Assembly (NCBI GenBank): GCA_003996215.1
Contig: QJPP01000859.1
Span: 124,001 to 188,000 of the forward strand
DNA from: Jaltomata sinuosa
Taxonomy: Eukaryota > Streptophyta > Magnoliopsida > Solanales > Solanaceae
DNA length: 64,000 bases
Direction of reading: 5' to 3'
Positions 10,610 through 23,055 of the stretch are shown piece by piece. The notes beneath the pieces were generated by a model. That model did not search any database and was not told where the DNA came from. It worked only from the letters and a program-made list of their open reading frames with translations. The translations under genes were made by a program, and so were the position numbers. Position 1 is the first letter of the stretch. Each line of letters opens with the position of its first letter.

Positions 10610-12061
10610 TGATGTTCAAAAATACTCTACCGTAAGAAGTGGTAACGATTGTCATACAAAACAATAAATATACCTGATGACTCAAAAAAGCACTCTCCCG
10701 AAGGAAGTGGTAGCAATCACCAAGAAAAACAAAAGTAACCCAATGGATGGTCGGGGTCAAATCAACGAAGAGTGGAGTGATGATTTGCTAAGAGATCATC
10801 GAGAAATAATCACTAAGAGAGTAAATGCTCAAACAATTTAAAATTAAAGATTGGGAGAAGTATAAAAGGAAATTCAATGTATCAATTTCGATTTCAATTC
10901 AAGAGAGTAATGTAAACACAAGATTTGTAATCAATGAAAGGAGACTAGGGGTATGCATCCGGTTGTATTTTACAAAGGGTTAGGGTATTTGATTAATTAT
11001 GCAAATTCTCGATTAATGATACGTGTAGCATTGGTCTTAGTCATATTTGGTAAACTCTCGATCTTCCATATATATATCCTATGGTCTTTTCTCAAGCACC
11101 ATAGTTTATACACAAACCAACCAATTCAATTGCTTGGGGAAATTACACTATTTCTAGCTTACATTCGTAGATGAGATTTTATGTTGATTAAGCTATTTCT
11201 AGCCTCAATCTAAGGTGTATATCTCAAATTCCCACTATTGAATTCCTATCTGAATTATGAACCTCTCTTTCAAACAAGAACACAATTAAGAAATCTCAAC
11301 TAATGTTTGCAACCATTAATTTTATGATTAAACCTTGAAGAATTCAATAGACCCATATCAATTCATCAATTATAAGCACAATTAAACAAGACACACTCCC
11401 AATTTCAAATACCCATCATGCACATACCCCTAGACAAGAAAATTAGCTGCTAATACTATGAAAATAAGAAGATATACCGGGTAACTCATAATTCCAGTCA
11501 TATTTAATCCAATATACAAATCCAAGCTCAAATCAATACAAAATAGTGAATTCTAAATGTAGAAGATGAAGAGAGAAGAGTACACTCTCAATATCTCCTT
11601 GGGAAAACTCAAAATTTAAAACTATATATGGTACACAACCTAAAATAGGTTTTAGAAGCTTCCCAATACGTCACTTAGCTTTGGACAAAAATGCCCCTCG
11701 AGAGTGGTGTGACATGACGTGTGGTTGCACCACATATTCTCTGCATTGTATGTCCTCTTTTCCTCAAACCATTGATGTCAGCTGCTTCGGTGGTGAGGAG
11801 CGAATGGAGGTGTGGACCGCATGCCACATTGTGCGGCTCGCATGTTGGTCGCACCTCTCATCAGATTCTTCCTCATTTTCGATCACCTTCACACTTCAAC
11901 TCTTTTTGATCTCTTTGGGTTCAATTCCTTTGTTTTCTACTTTTGATCAAGAGTACCTGCATTTTTATCAATAAAGGCAATAAGTACCTCTAATTCTCAT
12001 CAAAACATGGCAATAATTCATGTCTAAAGGCTAAATAAGGTTGTAGGTTACCAACTTATAA
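10610..12061 (-). repeat. AT LTR L1, shared by AT-1 (5') and AT-2 (3')
   Basis: The plus-left end TGATGTTC faces the AT-1 primer site. The right end (...ACCAACTTATAA) abuts a polypurine tract in minus orientation. An LTR with a primer site on one side and a PPT on the other belongs to two elements, which is the product of unequal recombination between tandem copies. It is homologous to 42567-43960 and 43961-45259. On the minus strand the LTR starts with a hairpin-forming TAAGTTGGTAACC motif, and it includes type C palindromes at 11700-11860. Confidence 0.8.
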
Positions 12062-12075
12062 AACCCCCAAACTTG
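12062..12075 (-). promoter_or_regulatory. AT-2 polypurine tract
   Basis: The minus strand reads TTCAAGTTTGGGGGTTT directly before LTR L1, so this is the plus-strand primer and fixes the LTR start. Confidence 0.7.
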
Positions 12076-14380
12076 AACTATTGCCTATCCTGAAGCAAGA
12101 TACTCACCAAGTAAGGAATGAATTAGTTTCAAAAACACATAGGGTGCACCAAGATTAATCTAAACTCTATAACTAAGAAAATAACAAACAAAAGGACTCA
12201 AACAAAAAGACTCAACTACAATGCTCATCTCAATTGGTACCACCATATTCTCAAGGCAAGTGCTCATTTCAATACGTTTATCACAAGGACTTTATTTCTC
12301 ATTCCAAAGCAAGGGAATTTGTCATTCAAAACAAGATGTTCAAGCTTCTGAATTCATTGGCATGGACCTTCAAGGTTTGCCTCGAGATTCGCCACACAAC
12401 TTGTCTCATTCATTCCTCTCAATTGAAATAAAGACTTAATCATTCATTTCAAGTGTGTGATGCCACTCACCACAAGAGAGAATCCCACTTATAATCATGC
12501 AATTCATAATAAAAAAAAGGATTATAAGAGAATCAAAGAGACTCTCACTCTCTCAAGAAAGTTTGAGTGCACACACATTGAACCATAAGCTTGCCCTTTA
12601 TGTAATTCTCCACTTATGTAGAGTTACCAAGCTCGGAATCACTAAGGACTTGCGGGTCACGATGTTTGCTAGGGCTAAGAGGAGGATTGCATTTGGCCAA
12701 GTGACTAAGACTCCCTAATGCTCTTTGTGATCATTCAAAGCACCGATCACATGTTCGAACAATAACTTCACCTTATTTCTCCCTCTCACAACCCATGGTT
12801 TCCCTTCAACTTGATCATTTTACTTCCTTTTATCACCTTAACTTGGTAGCACCAATTCCTTCTTTTCTTTTTATTTTGTTCATTTCATTGGACAATTTGA
12901 AGCAATTTTCAATTTTAGGCATATAGTGCTACCTTGTGTTGAAATACATCCCTTTCTTCTCCACATTGGTGTATGCACCCTCAAACATAGGCTTTTTTTA
13001 TGTTATTATTTCAATTTACCCCCCCCCCCCTCCCAAACTTAGGCTTTTAGCCTACATTTCACTTTTGAGCCATTAGGGAGTATGGGTGCAAAATTAGAGG
13101 TTCCAAGAAGGATCAAGGTTTCAAATAAGGTGCCAAAGAAAGGTCACAAGCTCAAAGGTGCTTACTAAGATCAATGTAAAGGGAAGTCAATTTGAGTGAA
13201 TTGACTTATTCAAAAAAGGCCCAAGGTCATTTTCCAAGCTTAGTTACATCTAGGATTTCACCTTGAATCATATTCGGGGAAAGTTTGAGACAACACATAC
13301 ACACAATAATGAAGTACAACCTTACCACACAAGGCATCACAATACAAAAATTTCACAATTAGTCTCGCAATCAATCAGGACAAATGACTTATGACAAGCT
13401 ATTCCGAGTTCTTTTACACACTTGTTTGTGAATCGATCAAACCAAATGGGGAGTGTGCAAGTCATGACAAGAGAACTCTTTAATTAAAATCACTTTCCCT
13501 CTTTCCTTTAATTTGCCAAAAACTTCTTGCCAAGAAATTGCTTTTGGTGGGCCCATTTTGAGACAAGAAAAACACGGACTCAATTTTTAAACTAAAACTT
13601 GACATTTTCCCTTAAGAAAGTCGCCTCTCAATCTATCATAGGAAAACACCAACCCGATTTGACACAAAAAATAAACAAAAGAAAATAAAAATAAAAGAAG
13701 CAATTTTCTCCTTGGGAAAGAACCATTGTATGAAGAAAATTATTGGAGGTTATTCACTAATCTACAATTAACAAGGCGACCAAAATTAAATCGATCATGA
13801 ATTATTTGAAATTAAGCCTTGGCGTAGGCACTAAGCGCGTTCGAAAGGCACGGGTTGTGAAATAATAGATTTTGTAGCATCAATCGGGCATTCACATTCA
13901 CAATATTAATATGATAAATCAATCCTAACAAAGGCACAACTAAGAACACAATAGGCATAATTAAGATCACAATAGCCATAAATGAATCTTTAGATATTCC
14001 TCACAGTGGCTTAAATAGTAATTACACCCCCCCCCCCACCAAACTTAAATAAAGCATAGTCCCCAATGTGCAAAATTACACAAAAAGGTGAAATGCAAGG
14101 ACTCCCTGGTGGATCTAATGCTGGCGATAACGTCTTCATAAATAAACATGGTAGTGTGTCCTTTAGGGCCGAGGAGGTGATAGTAGAGGGATGATTGCAT
14201 GCTCTAGGTCTACCTAAAATCCATCCACCGAGGGAATCGATAGGTTCTCTCGAACCTAAAGGGGAGCAGAAGGCTCCACAATTACCCACCTGTCTGGGAG
14301 AGTTATTAACTCATGGTATGAATGAGGAGGAGCATCCCAGATGGGCCTAGGTTGATGGTTCCAGTCTGCCACATGAGATG
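12076..14380 (-). other. AT-2 3' non-coding region with PPT-like C/G tracts
   Basis: No supported gene. It holds two long pyrimidine runs, 12 C at 13019-13030 and 11 C at 14027-14037. Each is followed by AAACTT, which on the minus strand gives AAGTTTGG(T)GGG, the same form as the true PPT at 12062. They sit about 1 kb apart. The rest is A/T-rich with no clear repeats. It corresponds to the long untranslated 3' part usual in Athila-type elements. Confidence 0.5.
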
Positions 14381-14381
14381 A

Positions 14382-15780
14382 TTATGGCTCCAGATGATGT
14401 TGGATAGGTAGTCCTGTAGTTTCTATGGTAGTCTTGATTTGATCACTTGCTTCCTGAATCTCGGATGTGCCCACATCATCACTCGAATCCCAACCTGTGC
14501 ACCAACCATCAGGAGGGCTGTTAATTTTTAGAGGAGATCCTGAGGTAGTGGTTGGTAGATTAAGATCCCTATTGGGGGTACGTGGTATGGACTGTGGTAC
14601 TACTTGCCTGAGCTCTTGTACATCCACTTCTATGGTGTTAATTCTAGCATAAAGTTTGCTTACGTTTTCACTACCGGCTTTGAAGCTAATTTGATAGCGG
14701 ATTGAATCATGCCTGAAATATCCCTAGCTACCTTGGGTAACTGCTCCTTGTTATGTCGATCAAGATGGGCAAGTTGAAGTAAACCACTTGAAGTTGGCAC
14801 CCCAGAGGCAGGAGCGTGTATAATAATTTCGGTATTCTTCGTACCTGTCGGGGCAATTGGTTCTTGAAGAAGGCATCTCTTCTTAACATGTGGTGCATCT
14901 TTGTCCGGCTTTGTGTCAAAACAAACCTTGCCCTTTGCTCGATTAATTTTACCCAATGGACAGAATAGAGGATATTATTCCCTTAAAGGCAATTTACATA
15001 TGAGAACAGGAAAGTCCATAGAAGTGGAATTATGTTTAGCTCTCATCTTGAATTATTTTGCAATGATTTCTCCTTTCTTGATTTTGTAGCCAGACATGAG
15101 GTATGTAATGAGAATGGCCAATTATAAGTCACCTAAGTTGTGTGGTAAATTAGGATGAGCCTTGTGTACACAAATTCCAACCACATCCGAGCTTTAAATT
15201 TAAGATCTTGATGAGAGATATGACCCTTTGAGATTGTCCACAGAGGATCCCCTTCGGCTGTGACAATAGCCACCCAAGCATATTGTTCGGCCTTTGTAGC
15301 CATACATTGAGTGCACCTTGATGTAGGTCTTGGTTAAGCACCCCATTCTATAGAGTTAATGGTTGTAGGGGTAATGTCAACTTCATTTCCCCTTACTAGA
15401 ACGGATTGTAGGCATGGCAACATGCTTATTGGACCCTTGTGCTTCACGATATCTTGAATGTCCTGGTAAGAAGCATAAAATTCCTATACCAATTCATGGA
15501 AATAAGGTCTGGGGGTTTCAGCCAATTATGCCCAGTCCCTTATTTTGAATTGCTTTGGTATATTTGGGAAATCATCTTTGAAGGAGTCAACATCAAACCC
15601 CGCTTCCTCCAAGAAGGATCGATTATCACGAAACTTAATATAGTAGGCCTCCATCCCCTCAAGGCTAAACTGAATTTGTGACTCAGATGGTCCCTCATTT
15701 TGCACAGGGATAGCCGGATGTTCTGATGTTGAGGATTGATTATCAGCATGTCTTTTTGAACGACACCTATTAGAAGTCAT
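14382..15780 (-). pseudogene. PF20167-like 'putative plant transposon protein' ORF in AT-2, degenerate
   Basis: The minus frame 15780-15526 starts MTSNRCRSKRHADNQSST and contains EAYYIKFRDNRSFLEEAGFDV and FPNIPKQFKIRDWA, the N-terminal pattern of the PF20167 family. After frame breaks, 15341-15150 gives NVWLQRPNNMLGWLLSQ, and a neighbouring frame gives ARMWLEFVYTRLIP and AILITYLMSGYKIKKGEI, the W.F...LIP...A.L...I..G...G.I core. The C-terminal part (14956-14660 and 14627-14382) is a polar region with VDVQELRQVV. The function of the family is unknown despite its name. The ORF is sense with its element and sits where RT/IN would be expected. Confidence 0.6.
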
Positions 15781-17170
15781 AATCCTGCAAATGGATGTTA
15801 GGACGAAGCACCATGCATGAACTGCTACATATGAAAGAAAAAAAAATTATTAAGCAAGAGAAATGGAATGCATAGGAGAAGAAAAACATCTCAGGTGACT
15901 GATGACATGTGCTAGTCATGTGCGTACCGCACCTAATGAAGTGTGCGTCGCACATGGCTTTGCACATGTTAACAAAAACTTGAGTGGATTCTGCTTTAGG
16001 GTTCGAAGGCAGGTGCGATTCACACCAGCCATTGTGCATGTCACGCAGGCCTTCGCCCTCACATCAGTGAACTGGCAGCATTAAAGGCATTGTGCGATGC
16101 CTTATGCATTTCTCATGTAGAGATTTGTACTTTGCATGAAAACGCACAAGGAAACAATTGGAATTTTACAATTCCTTTCTTCCTTGTATGTTATGTACGT
16201 GAATCGGAGAGCAATGCCTGTGGAATGAATGGTCACCAAGCAACAACGCCAATTCTAACAGGGTCTAAGCAGTAAGTGACCACAACCACGTTATTCGGGT
16301 ACTCAGACTTCCCCGGAAACCTTCCAACCAAATCAAAATCCAACAATTAGCTTAACGATTTCCCTTAAGAAGGACGGTACCCCATATATCATCAAAAACA
16401 TCAAGCCTTCATGAAAAACACATAGGCACATTCATTTGCACAATAATTCAGCCCCCTCAACCAAAGCGCTCATCGAACAATCATATTCAATTTAAACAAC
16501 AAACAAGCGCAGTGGTAAAAATAATTTCATCCCAAACAACGTGATTCAAAAAAAATCTTGTGAAGATGATGATTTGCCCTTAAGAATGATGTCACCCAAT
16601 CTATTATAGGGTCAAACCATGCATCAACTCAAGTGGGTTACTCAGACTTCACCAAAAACACAAATTTTAGGGCTAAAAATTAACAAAAAGCACATGAATT
16701 ATCATAAAAATAAGATCTACCAAGTTCATCCCAAGCAAAATCAACTATATACCCCAAAATTGGGGTCCCAAAAGTTTTGGATCTCACCCACAACAAACAT
16801 GGAAGATTTAACTAGTATGCTTCACAATAAGTGTTCCCAATCTACTTAAAAACATATATTTAACATTGAGGAACTTACCACAAGTAGAGAATAGTGAGGA
16901 AAAAGCAAAAATTGAAGCTTTGAAGTACCAACAATGGTGACCCAACTCTTGACCATAAAATGAGACAGCGGCGACCGGTGGTATAGTGGTGGTGATGGAG
17001 TTTGGGTGAGAGGGGAGAAGGTTTTAGTGAAGGGGTTGGAGGTTTTGGAGGATTTTAAGAGGGATTAATGGAGGTTTTGTGTAAGTTATGAGAAAATAGA
17101 GGTGGAGGGTGATGACTTATAGGAGAGAAGAGAAGAAGAAAAATTGCTGGTCAGTTTTTGGGTCAGGTAG
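15781..17170 (-). other. AT-2 non-coding segment with a type C palindrome block
   Basis: No gene supported. At 15905-16130 a cluster of GTGCG/CGCAC words occurs (GTGTGCGTCGCACATGG, GGTGCGATTCACACC, GTGCGATGCC, GAAAACGCAC). From 16300 to 16900 the DNA is A-rich. A G-rich stretch with GGTGGT and GGAGGTTTT repeats lies at 16965-17120. Confidence 0.5.
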
Positions 17171-17179
17171 GTCAACAAA

Positions 17180-17460
17180 AATTTAAAAACTTACTTGATT
17201 GTGCCACCATATGCGATTCGCAACTTCCAATGTATGGATCACACATCACTTTGCACGCGATGATTTTTGTTCCTAAACTTGCCCAGCTTCTGGTTCGGTG
17301 TGCGAAAGAGGTGCGACATACATAATGGGAGGTGTGATTCACACCACCCATCACACATCACCTCTGATTTTTTCTTTTTCTTCTAGTTCACTGGTTTAGG
17401 TGTGCGGTGCCACATGTGGCCGCACAATGGGATGTGCGAACCACATGGCCCATCGCACAT
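17180..17460. repeat. Type C palindrome cluster in AT-2
   Basis: Counterpart of the AT-1 cluster at 7560. It includes ATGCGATTCGCAAC (17210), TGGGAGGTGTGATTCACACCACCC (17328-17351), GTGCGGTGCCACATGTGGCCGCAC (17401-17424) and ATGTGCGAACCACATGGCCCATCGCACATG (17430-17460). Each is a pair of complementary arms around a short variable centre. Confidence 0.7.
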
Positions 17461-17519
17461 GCTTTCAGGTCTTTTTCTTCCACTTAATTATGTTTCCATC
17501 TCCTTGCATCCCTAAAAAC

Positions 17520-18055
17520 ACTTGGGTTGCCTCCCAAGAAGCACTACGTCACGACTCGATGATAGTACCTCAATCTTCAATCATTTCGCGGAAGCATGCC
17601 AATCCGATTGGCGTGGCCCCATACAAAGTGATGGAAGTGCTTCCTCAAAATCTTCATCATCTCATCTTGTTGCCAAGTTGACAACACCATAGATTCGGGT
17701 ACCTCCTTCATCTCACACTCACCAAAGGCTTCAACCAACTTACCCTCAGTATTGATCACAAACACAACTCTAAATTTGTCCGGTGGTTTGGTAGGTTGGC
17801 ATACGTTGAACGTCACCTCTTTTCTCCCTACACGAAACTTGAGCTCTCCTAGCTCCACATTAGCAAGAGCTCTCCTTGTTGCCAACAATGGTCTCCCTAA
17901 TATGATGGGCACCTCAAGATCAACATCATAATCCAAGACCACAAAGTCGGCCAGTAGGATGAACTTGTCTACCTTATCAAAACATCAAATAAAATCCCCA
18001 CCGGGCATTTAATTGAGCGATCAACCATAAGTAATCTCATTGGTGTAGGCTTAGG
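17520..18055 (-). pseudogene. AT-2 protease C-terminal part, interrupted by E
   Basis: The minus frame 17942-17577 reads DYDVDLEVPIILGRPLLATRRAL, then GELKFRVGRKEVTFNVCQP, the catalytic-domain end and linker of Athila/Tat proteases. It continues to a conserved GDVKxxLLGRQPK-like phrase at 17520-17560. The upstream part is beyond E: the protease reading breaks at 18060 (ggcttaggagtac) and resumes at 24479 (agtaccaaagcc). Joined, these match 8450-8470 of AT-1. Confidence 0.75.
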
Positions 18056-18060
18056 AGTAC
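18056..18060. repeat. Target-site duplication AGTAC, left of E (right copy 24479-24483)
   Basis: AGTAC precedes the 5' LTR and again follows the 3' LTR of E. The intact site in AT-1 has a single AGTAC (8461-8465), so this is a genuine 5-bp duplication. Confidence 0.88.
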
Positions 18061-19358
18061 TGATGTGAGGCCAAAAGTATATATATTTAATTACTATTTG
18101 TCTCATATATAGTTTTTTAATTATTGATTTTGAGCATTGATTTTATAATTATTCTTATATTGAGTATTTTTATTTGTAGGAATAAAATAGTGTGAAAAGA
18201 AAGAAATTTGGAGAAGAAACGAATTAAAAACGAGAAATCATATAAGGAAATCAAGAAGGCAGCTTAATAGAAAGAAGTTAATATAATAATAATATATATA
18301 TGCATATTTTCAATTGTCAATTGAATTTCAATTCAATTGATACCTGCTGACACGTAGAGGAAAATAGCCTGCAAATTGAAAAAGAAAGCAGCAAATTATA
18401 CGTGGAGGTGGATTGTATGTTGAGGTGGCAAGCACCACCAGCTACCCATGTCAAGTGGGTTTTGGTTCTCCCAATTTATTTTTAACTCGGTTATTTTATT
18501 TGAATCTTTTTCCTACATCGTGGAGGCCGGAGAATATTGGTTTCATCTTTTCTTCTCCTTTATTATTTATTTTTATATTTTTCTTTTGGATGATTTGTTG
18601 TAATTGTTTCATGTCTAGGTGGAGTTAAACTTCTCGTTCTAGGATTATGGTAGCTAATTACATGACTTTTGCAGTAGACGATTGATTTGATTATTTGTTT
18701 AGTATATTAGTTGTTCTTATATTTTTGTGCGTACTATTTTAATGCTTAGCTACCATTAAAATAAATATATATTCTCTTTGTGAATTCAGAAGAAGAATCA
18801 TTGGGATAGAACGAAGAATATAGGGAGCAATCTTTTGTAATGTAAAGAGTAGATTTGCGGCTAGAATAGGAATATACCTAGAATGCCTTACTTGGTTACA
18901 AAATGGGAAGACATATAAATGCTTTCGGAATAGAATGTCACATCCCCACTCAATGATGTAGTTGTTAGGCTATTTTGAATAGACGATTAGAGGCTCGGAA
19001 GACCATAATCATGTCATCAACCCCGTAAATCAACAATTAGATAAATAAATAAGTCAATAAAATTACTTACTCAACATAATTATTATTGAATTCATAATCC
19101 TAGATCGATTTCATCACATTGATTACGTGAAAATCTGCTCTTTATTTGGTTAATTTTTCATTAGTTAACTTCTTATTTTTATTTCTAGATTAGTTAATCA
19201 TAAATTCATCTTTGAATTTTTACGCTTGAATAAATAATAGAACTAGTTTAATTTAGTAAATAGTTAATCGACAAGTCCCTGTGGATACAATATCTGGACT
19301 CTCAATCCTATATTACTTGTATGACAGCGAACACTTGCGTGTGCGTTAGGATGCCACA
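18061..19358 (+). repeat. E 5' LTR (1298 bp)
   Basis: Runs from TGATGTGAGGCC to GATGCCACA and is homologous to 21931-24478 minus its insert. AT-rich inner sequence; ORFs within are chance. Confidence 0.85.
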
Positions 19359-19364
19359 AGTTTT

Positions 19365-19382
19365 TGGCACCGTTGCCGGGGA
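19365..19382 (+). promoter_or_regulatory. E primer-binding site (tRNA-Asp)
   Basis: TGGCACCGTTGCCGGGGA lies six bases after the LTR and differs by one base from the perfect tRNA-Asp complement. Confidence 0.9.
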
Positions 19383-19652
19383 CTTCAGTGTTAATTGTTT
19401 ATCTAGATTAGACTTTCTCTAGTTAATTATTTGAGTTGTACATATTTAATTTTTTTACATAATTATCTTTTTAGTTTTTTTTGCTTTTCCATCACTCTTC
19501 TTGATATATCAGCCTGGGATAGATGGTGGTCGAATGATGATGATTCTTGTTGTTTTTGAGAAGGACCTCACCGGGAGAGTATTTGTCAAAAAAATTAGGG
19601 GAGCAAGTGATGTGCACCTACTCAATTTGTTGAATTCGATATTATTCAGTCT

Positions 19653-20123
19653 GTGAAAAAGAAGAAAGAATTTCAACCATACAACTATCATTCTTTTATT
19701 AAGGGTGACATTAAGAGAGAGTGTAAATGTGAGCATGTTGCCTATAGTGCAAGTGAGAAACTGGAACTTGTTGGGTCTCATTCAAAGCACTTTTCTACAT
19801 TATGTTTAGATGATGACATGTCTTTGGAGTCACTTGAAACAGTGGAAGAGTGTGAAGATGAGGAACAAGAATTCTACATTCTTAAATTTGCATCAGATAA
19901 GCAACATAAAAACATGCCTCACCTCAGGGCCAAGCGATTTAACATGCATTATCCATTACTTGGTTCCTTCATCTTTGTACCACCACCCCATGAGAGAAGC
20001 AAAAAGATGGATGCGATGTTGGGGGTGGAATTCATATTCTCAAGGTGGAGGAAAAAGTTAATATGGTCATGCAGCAACGTTAAATCAGGCGCTTGTTGGG
20101 AGGCAACCCAATTTGTAGTATAG
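19653..20123 (+). pseudogene. E internal ORF, unrecognised, ending in a conserved retroelement phrase
   Basis: The only sizeable frame of E (156 residues): MKKKKEFQPYNYHSFIKGDI, then an acidic stretch (LETVEECEDEEQEF). I recognise no domain. The final bases (20065-20117) encode SNVKSGACWEATQFVV in this frame and ATLNQALVGRQPNL in the next. The latter is the phrase seen after the protease in AT-1 and AT-2, so the 3' end of this ORF is a frame-shifted remnant of an Athila/Tat coding region. Whether the upstream part is translated is unknown. Confidence 0.4.
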
Positions 20124-21930
20124 CTTCTTATTTTTTAATTTTTTTATAGTGTTACATTTTTTTTCTTGTTTTTATTTTTGCAAATTAGGGATAGTCTGAG
20201 TACCCAAATTTGAAGCTAAGGAGTATGGTTGGACGTAAGTGTGGGATTGCACAACCCTTGATGGAAATTGAAGAAACATGTTGTTAGCTAGGCCCTAGAG
20301 GGTCTCAGGAAGTATCTCTCACCCTTCTCCTTCTTCATCTTTTTCTATAAATTGCTTGGGAGACAAAGCATGATTTTAAGTGCGGGGTGGGAATTCTTCT
20401 GATATTTGTGAATTTTAGGGTGAGTATGTCATAGGATTATTTTATTTGAGTAAAAAAAATACAAAAAAAAAACTTTTTATTATTATTTATTTTAGTTTAG
20501 TTTTTAAGCGGCATATCTCATCTACCACTTGGTTTTTCTAGAGGGGAGGCTCTTTGAACCGGGTAATTTTTTATATTTTAGAGTAAATTATTTTTTTAAT
20601 TTTTATTTTTTAGGATTAGTTTTTTTTAAGAGAAAAGAAAAGACCAATTTGACTTGTGTGATACTAGCAAATTAGGCCTGAGCTTGAGTAGTACTTTCCT
20701 GTGAGTTCTTGAGTGTAAATAAAATAGCAGACTTTTTGACACCTAGGCTCATGATTGTGACTTTGTATATAACTTTTTCTTATTTTATAGTTCGTTATGA
20801 CCTGTCTGTCTTAGAAGTAGAATTGATCCATCTTGATTGAGACTTGTACCATGAGTGGTGAGGATTTTTGTATACTTCATATTTTGAATCTTAGTCTAGA
20901 ACTTGCCCTGCATGTTATTGAAGCAAAATAATAAGTATTGCTCTGTTTAGAAGATGATAATAGGATTTCTTTTATTTGTCTTATAAATTTTAGCCTTTTC
21001 AGATATTATATCACTAGTAGCCCCTTTGAGCTTGTAACCTTTTGTTTGGTAGCCGTATTTTTTCCTTGATCCTTTTGTTGAATCTTTAGTTTTTGCACCC
21101 TGCTTTTTTGAAGACTGTAGCATAAACTGTGATAAAATTGTTAAATATGGGAAAAAAAAGGATGGTTGAGTGAAAAAGATGACCAATGATAGCTACAAAG
21201 TGATGAAAAGGCCCTCTTTGAAAGAATGTGACATAAAAAAAAGATGAAAAAAAATTGCATGGAAAGAAAAAAAATAATGATTGAAGCATTCTTGATATGA
21301 TGAGAATTACTAGTGAAAATAAATTGAAGAGAGGGCTGAAAAAAAAGTGATAAAAATAATGGGTGATGAAGTCTTAAAAAATGAAAAGTGCTTAGGGAAG
21401 TGTAAGTCACTATTATATAGTTTTTCTACCTATCCCCTAGCCAACATTACAACCCATTAAAGTCCTATTTGATTCTATTCGAGCATGCTTAATTAGCGGA
21501 GATGTACATAATGGGCAAGCCTATAGTTCTTTATGCATACATGTGAATTCTTTTGTGAGTGTGAGAGTTGATCTTTGATGCTAAGTCCTTAAATTATATT
21601 CGGTTTCTTAAATTGAGTGTGTGGACTACTACTTCTTGTGAGGGCACTTTTTTCATGATAGATAGGTGATTTTATTAGCTTTCTTTGATGGAGTAGGTGA
21701 GCAAACTTAAATATTTAATGAGTTAGAGTCCGTCTTTGAGGTTAGGAGGTTAGAAATTTATTATTTATTTGTATATCTTGCATAATGATTGAGAAGTATA
21801 CTTGATGTTGTGATGTGTTACATGGCCTAATTGTCTGTATCAATCAAAGTGGTGGTATTTCTAGTTTGATTTTTTTGAGATGAGCTTTAGTGCTTGCTCG
21901 AGGACGAGCAAAAGTCTAAGTGTGGGGTGG
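20124..21930 (+). other. E 3' internal non-coding region with hairpin and polypurine tract
   Basis: No gene. A first PPT-like AAGTGCGGGGTGGGAATTC lies at 20377-20395. The true PPT, AAGTGTGGGGTGG, ends at 21930 next to the LTR. Just before it TGCTCG-AGGA-CGAGCA (21895-21910) forms a short hairpin. This CTCGAGGACGAGCA motif before the PPT is common in plant Athila/Tat elements. Minus-strand frames at 20947-21410 are T/A-rich chance ORFs. Confidence 0.6.
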
Positions 21931-22084
21931 TGATGTAAGACCAAAAGTACATATATTTTTGGGATAATTTCAAATATGTACAAAAAAGTAATTAGTTTAC
22001 AAGAAATATACCAAAGTTTTCTTTACAAAAAAAATTGCCCAAAAATAAACTAACCACAAAAAAAAATTACAAAAAAAATAGCCG

Positions 22085-22265
22085 AATGTATATGTAATGT
22101 ATATGTAATGTATCGATAATGTATAAAAGTTATGTAATGTATCATTATAAATTGTGTATAACCGTGTATCAATATTGTATAAATAGTGTATAAATATGTA
22201 TTGATATTGTATAAACAATATTTTAACGTGTATCGATATTGTATAAATGTATATGTAATGTATCG
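22085..22265. repeat. TGTATATGTAATGTATCGATA-type simple repeats
   Basis: Irregular tandem copies of GTATATGTAAT and TATCGATATTGTATAAA words inside the MULE-like insert. Confidence 0.6.
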
Positions 22266-22864
22266 ATATCCATATTTATTTATTTTAAAAAGGAGAAATC
22301 AGCGAAAAAAATTAAAAAAACACCATTTTTTTGTAGATCGTGTATAATCAAGTAAAAACGAGTAGTTTGGTCCGCATAGCTTACTTCTTTCTATTCAATC
22401 TTGACGAACTCAAAATCTCCTCTAAACAATACCAAATTTTAGATATGAGCTCCTCTCGATGTTTCAAGTCTTTTGATATGTTATTCACTCAAAATGATTT
22501 ATGTTTACGGCACGTTAAATTTTTTAATAAAATGAAAAGCAACAAAGAAGAAAGAAGAAGACGCAAAAAACGAAAAACTCTTAAAGATATTTCGGGAGAA
22601 TGAATGAACTAATTGCCTTTGAATGATACTTGTGATGATCAAACAGAGACTCCTCATGTTTTAAAATAGCAAAGCAGATTCCACCTGCAACTTTAATTAT
22701 CACTGTATGTAAGACAGTGACATTGCCTACCACTACCTAAACAACCATCTTTATTACTACTCTATTCATTCTCATGTCATCATATTATTTTTGGACTATA
22801 TAGGTTACAAACTTATCTTCTTCTTCTTTTTTTAAAAAATGAATTAATTTGGGCATTCATTGAT

Positions 22865-23055
22865 TTGAATAAGAAGAATTAGAACGACGACGAAGAAGAA
22901 GAACATAGAAACAAGAAGAAGCAGGAAAAAGAATAAAAAAGAAGAACCAGGAAGAATACTAAAAAAGAAGAAGAGGAATAAGAATGAAGAAAAGAAAAAA
23001 GAAGAAGCAGTAAAAAAAAGAAGAAACAGGAAGAAGAAGAAGAAGCAGCGAGGGA
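22865..23055. repeat. GAA/AGAAG-rich purine tract
   Basis: About 190 bases almost purely of A and G on the plus strand with many GAAGAA steps. The minus-strand ORF of Phe/Leu repeats is a low-complexity artefact. Confidence 0.7.

Noticed and set aside
13019..14037. Poly-C runs as G-quadruplex or telomere-like signals
   Set aside because: Single homopolymer runs without spaced G blocks; they fit degraded polypurine tracts better.
21086..21410. Minus-strand hydrophobic ORFs in E
   Set aside because: Low-complexity A/T DNA, no start context or homology, and antisense to the element.
22340..22603. Possible captured host gene in the MULE-like insert
   Set aside because: No recognisable motif; cannot be supported without a search.
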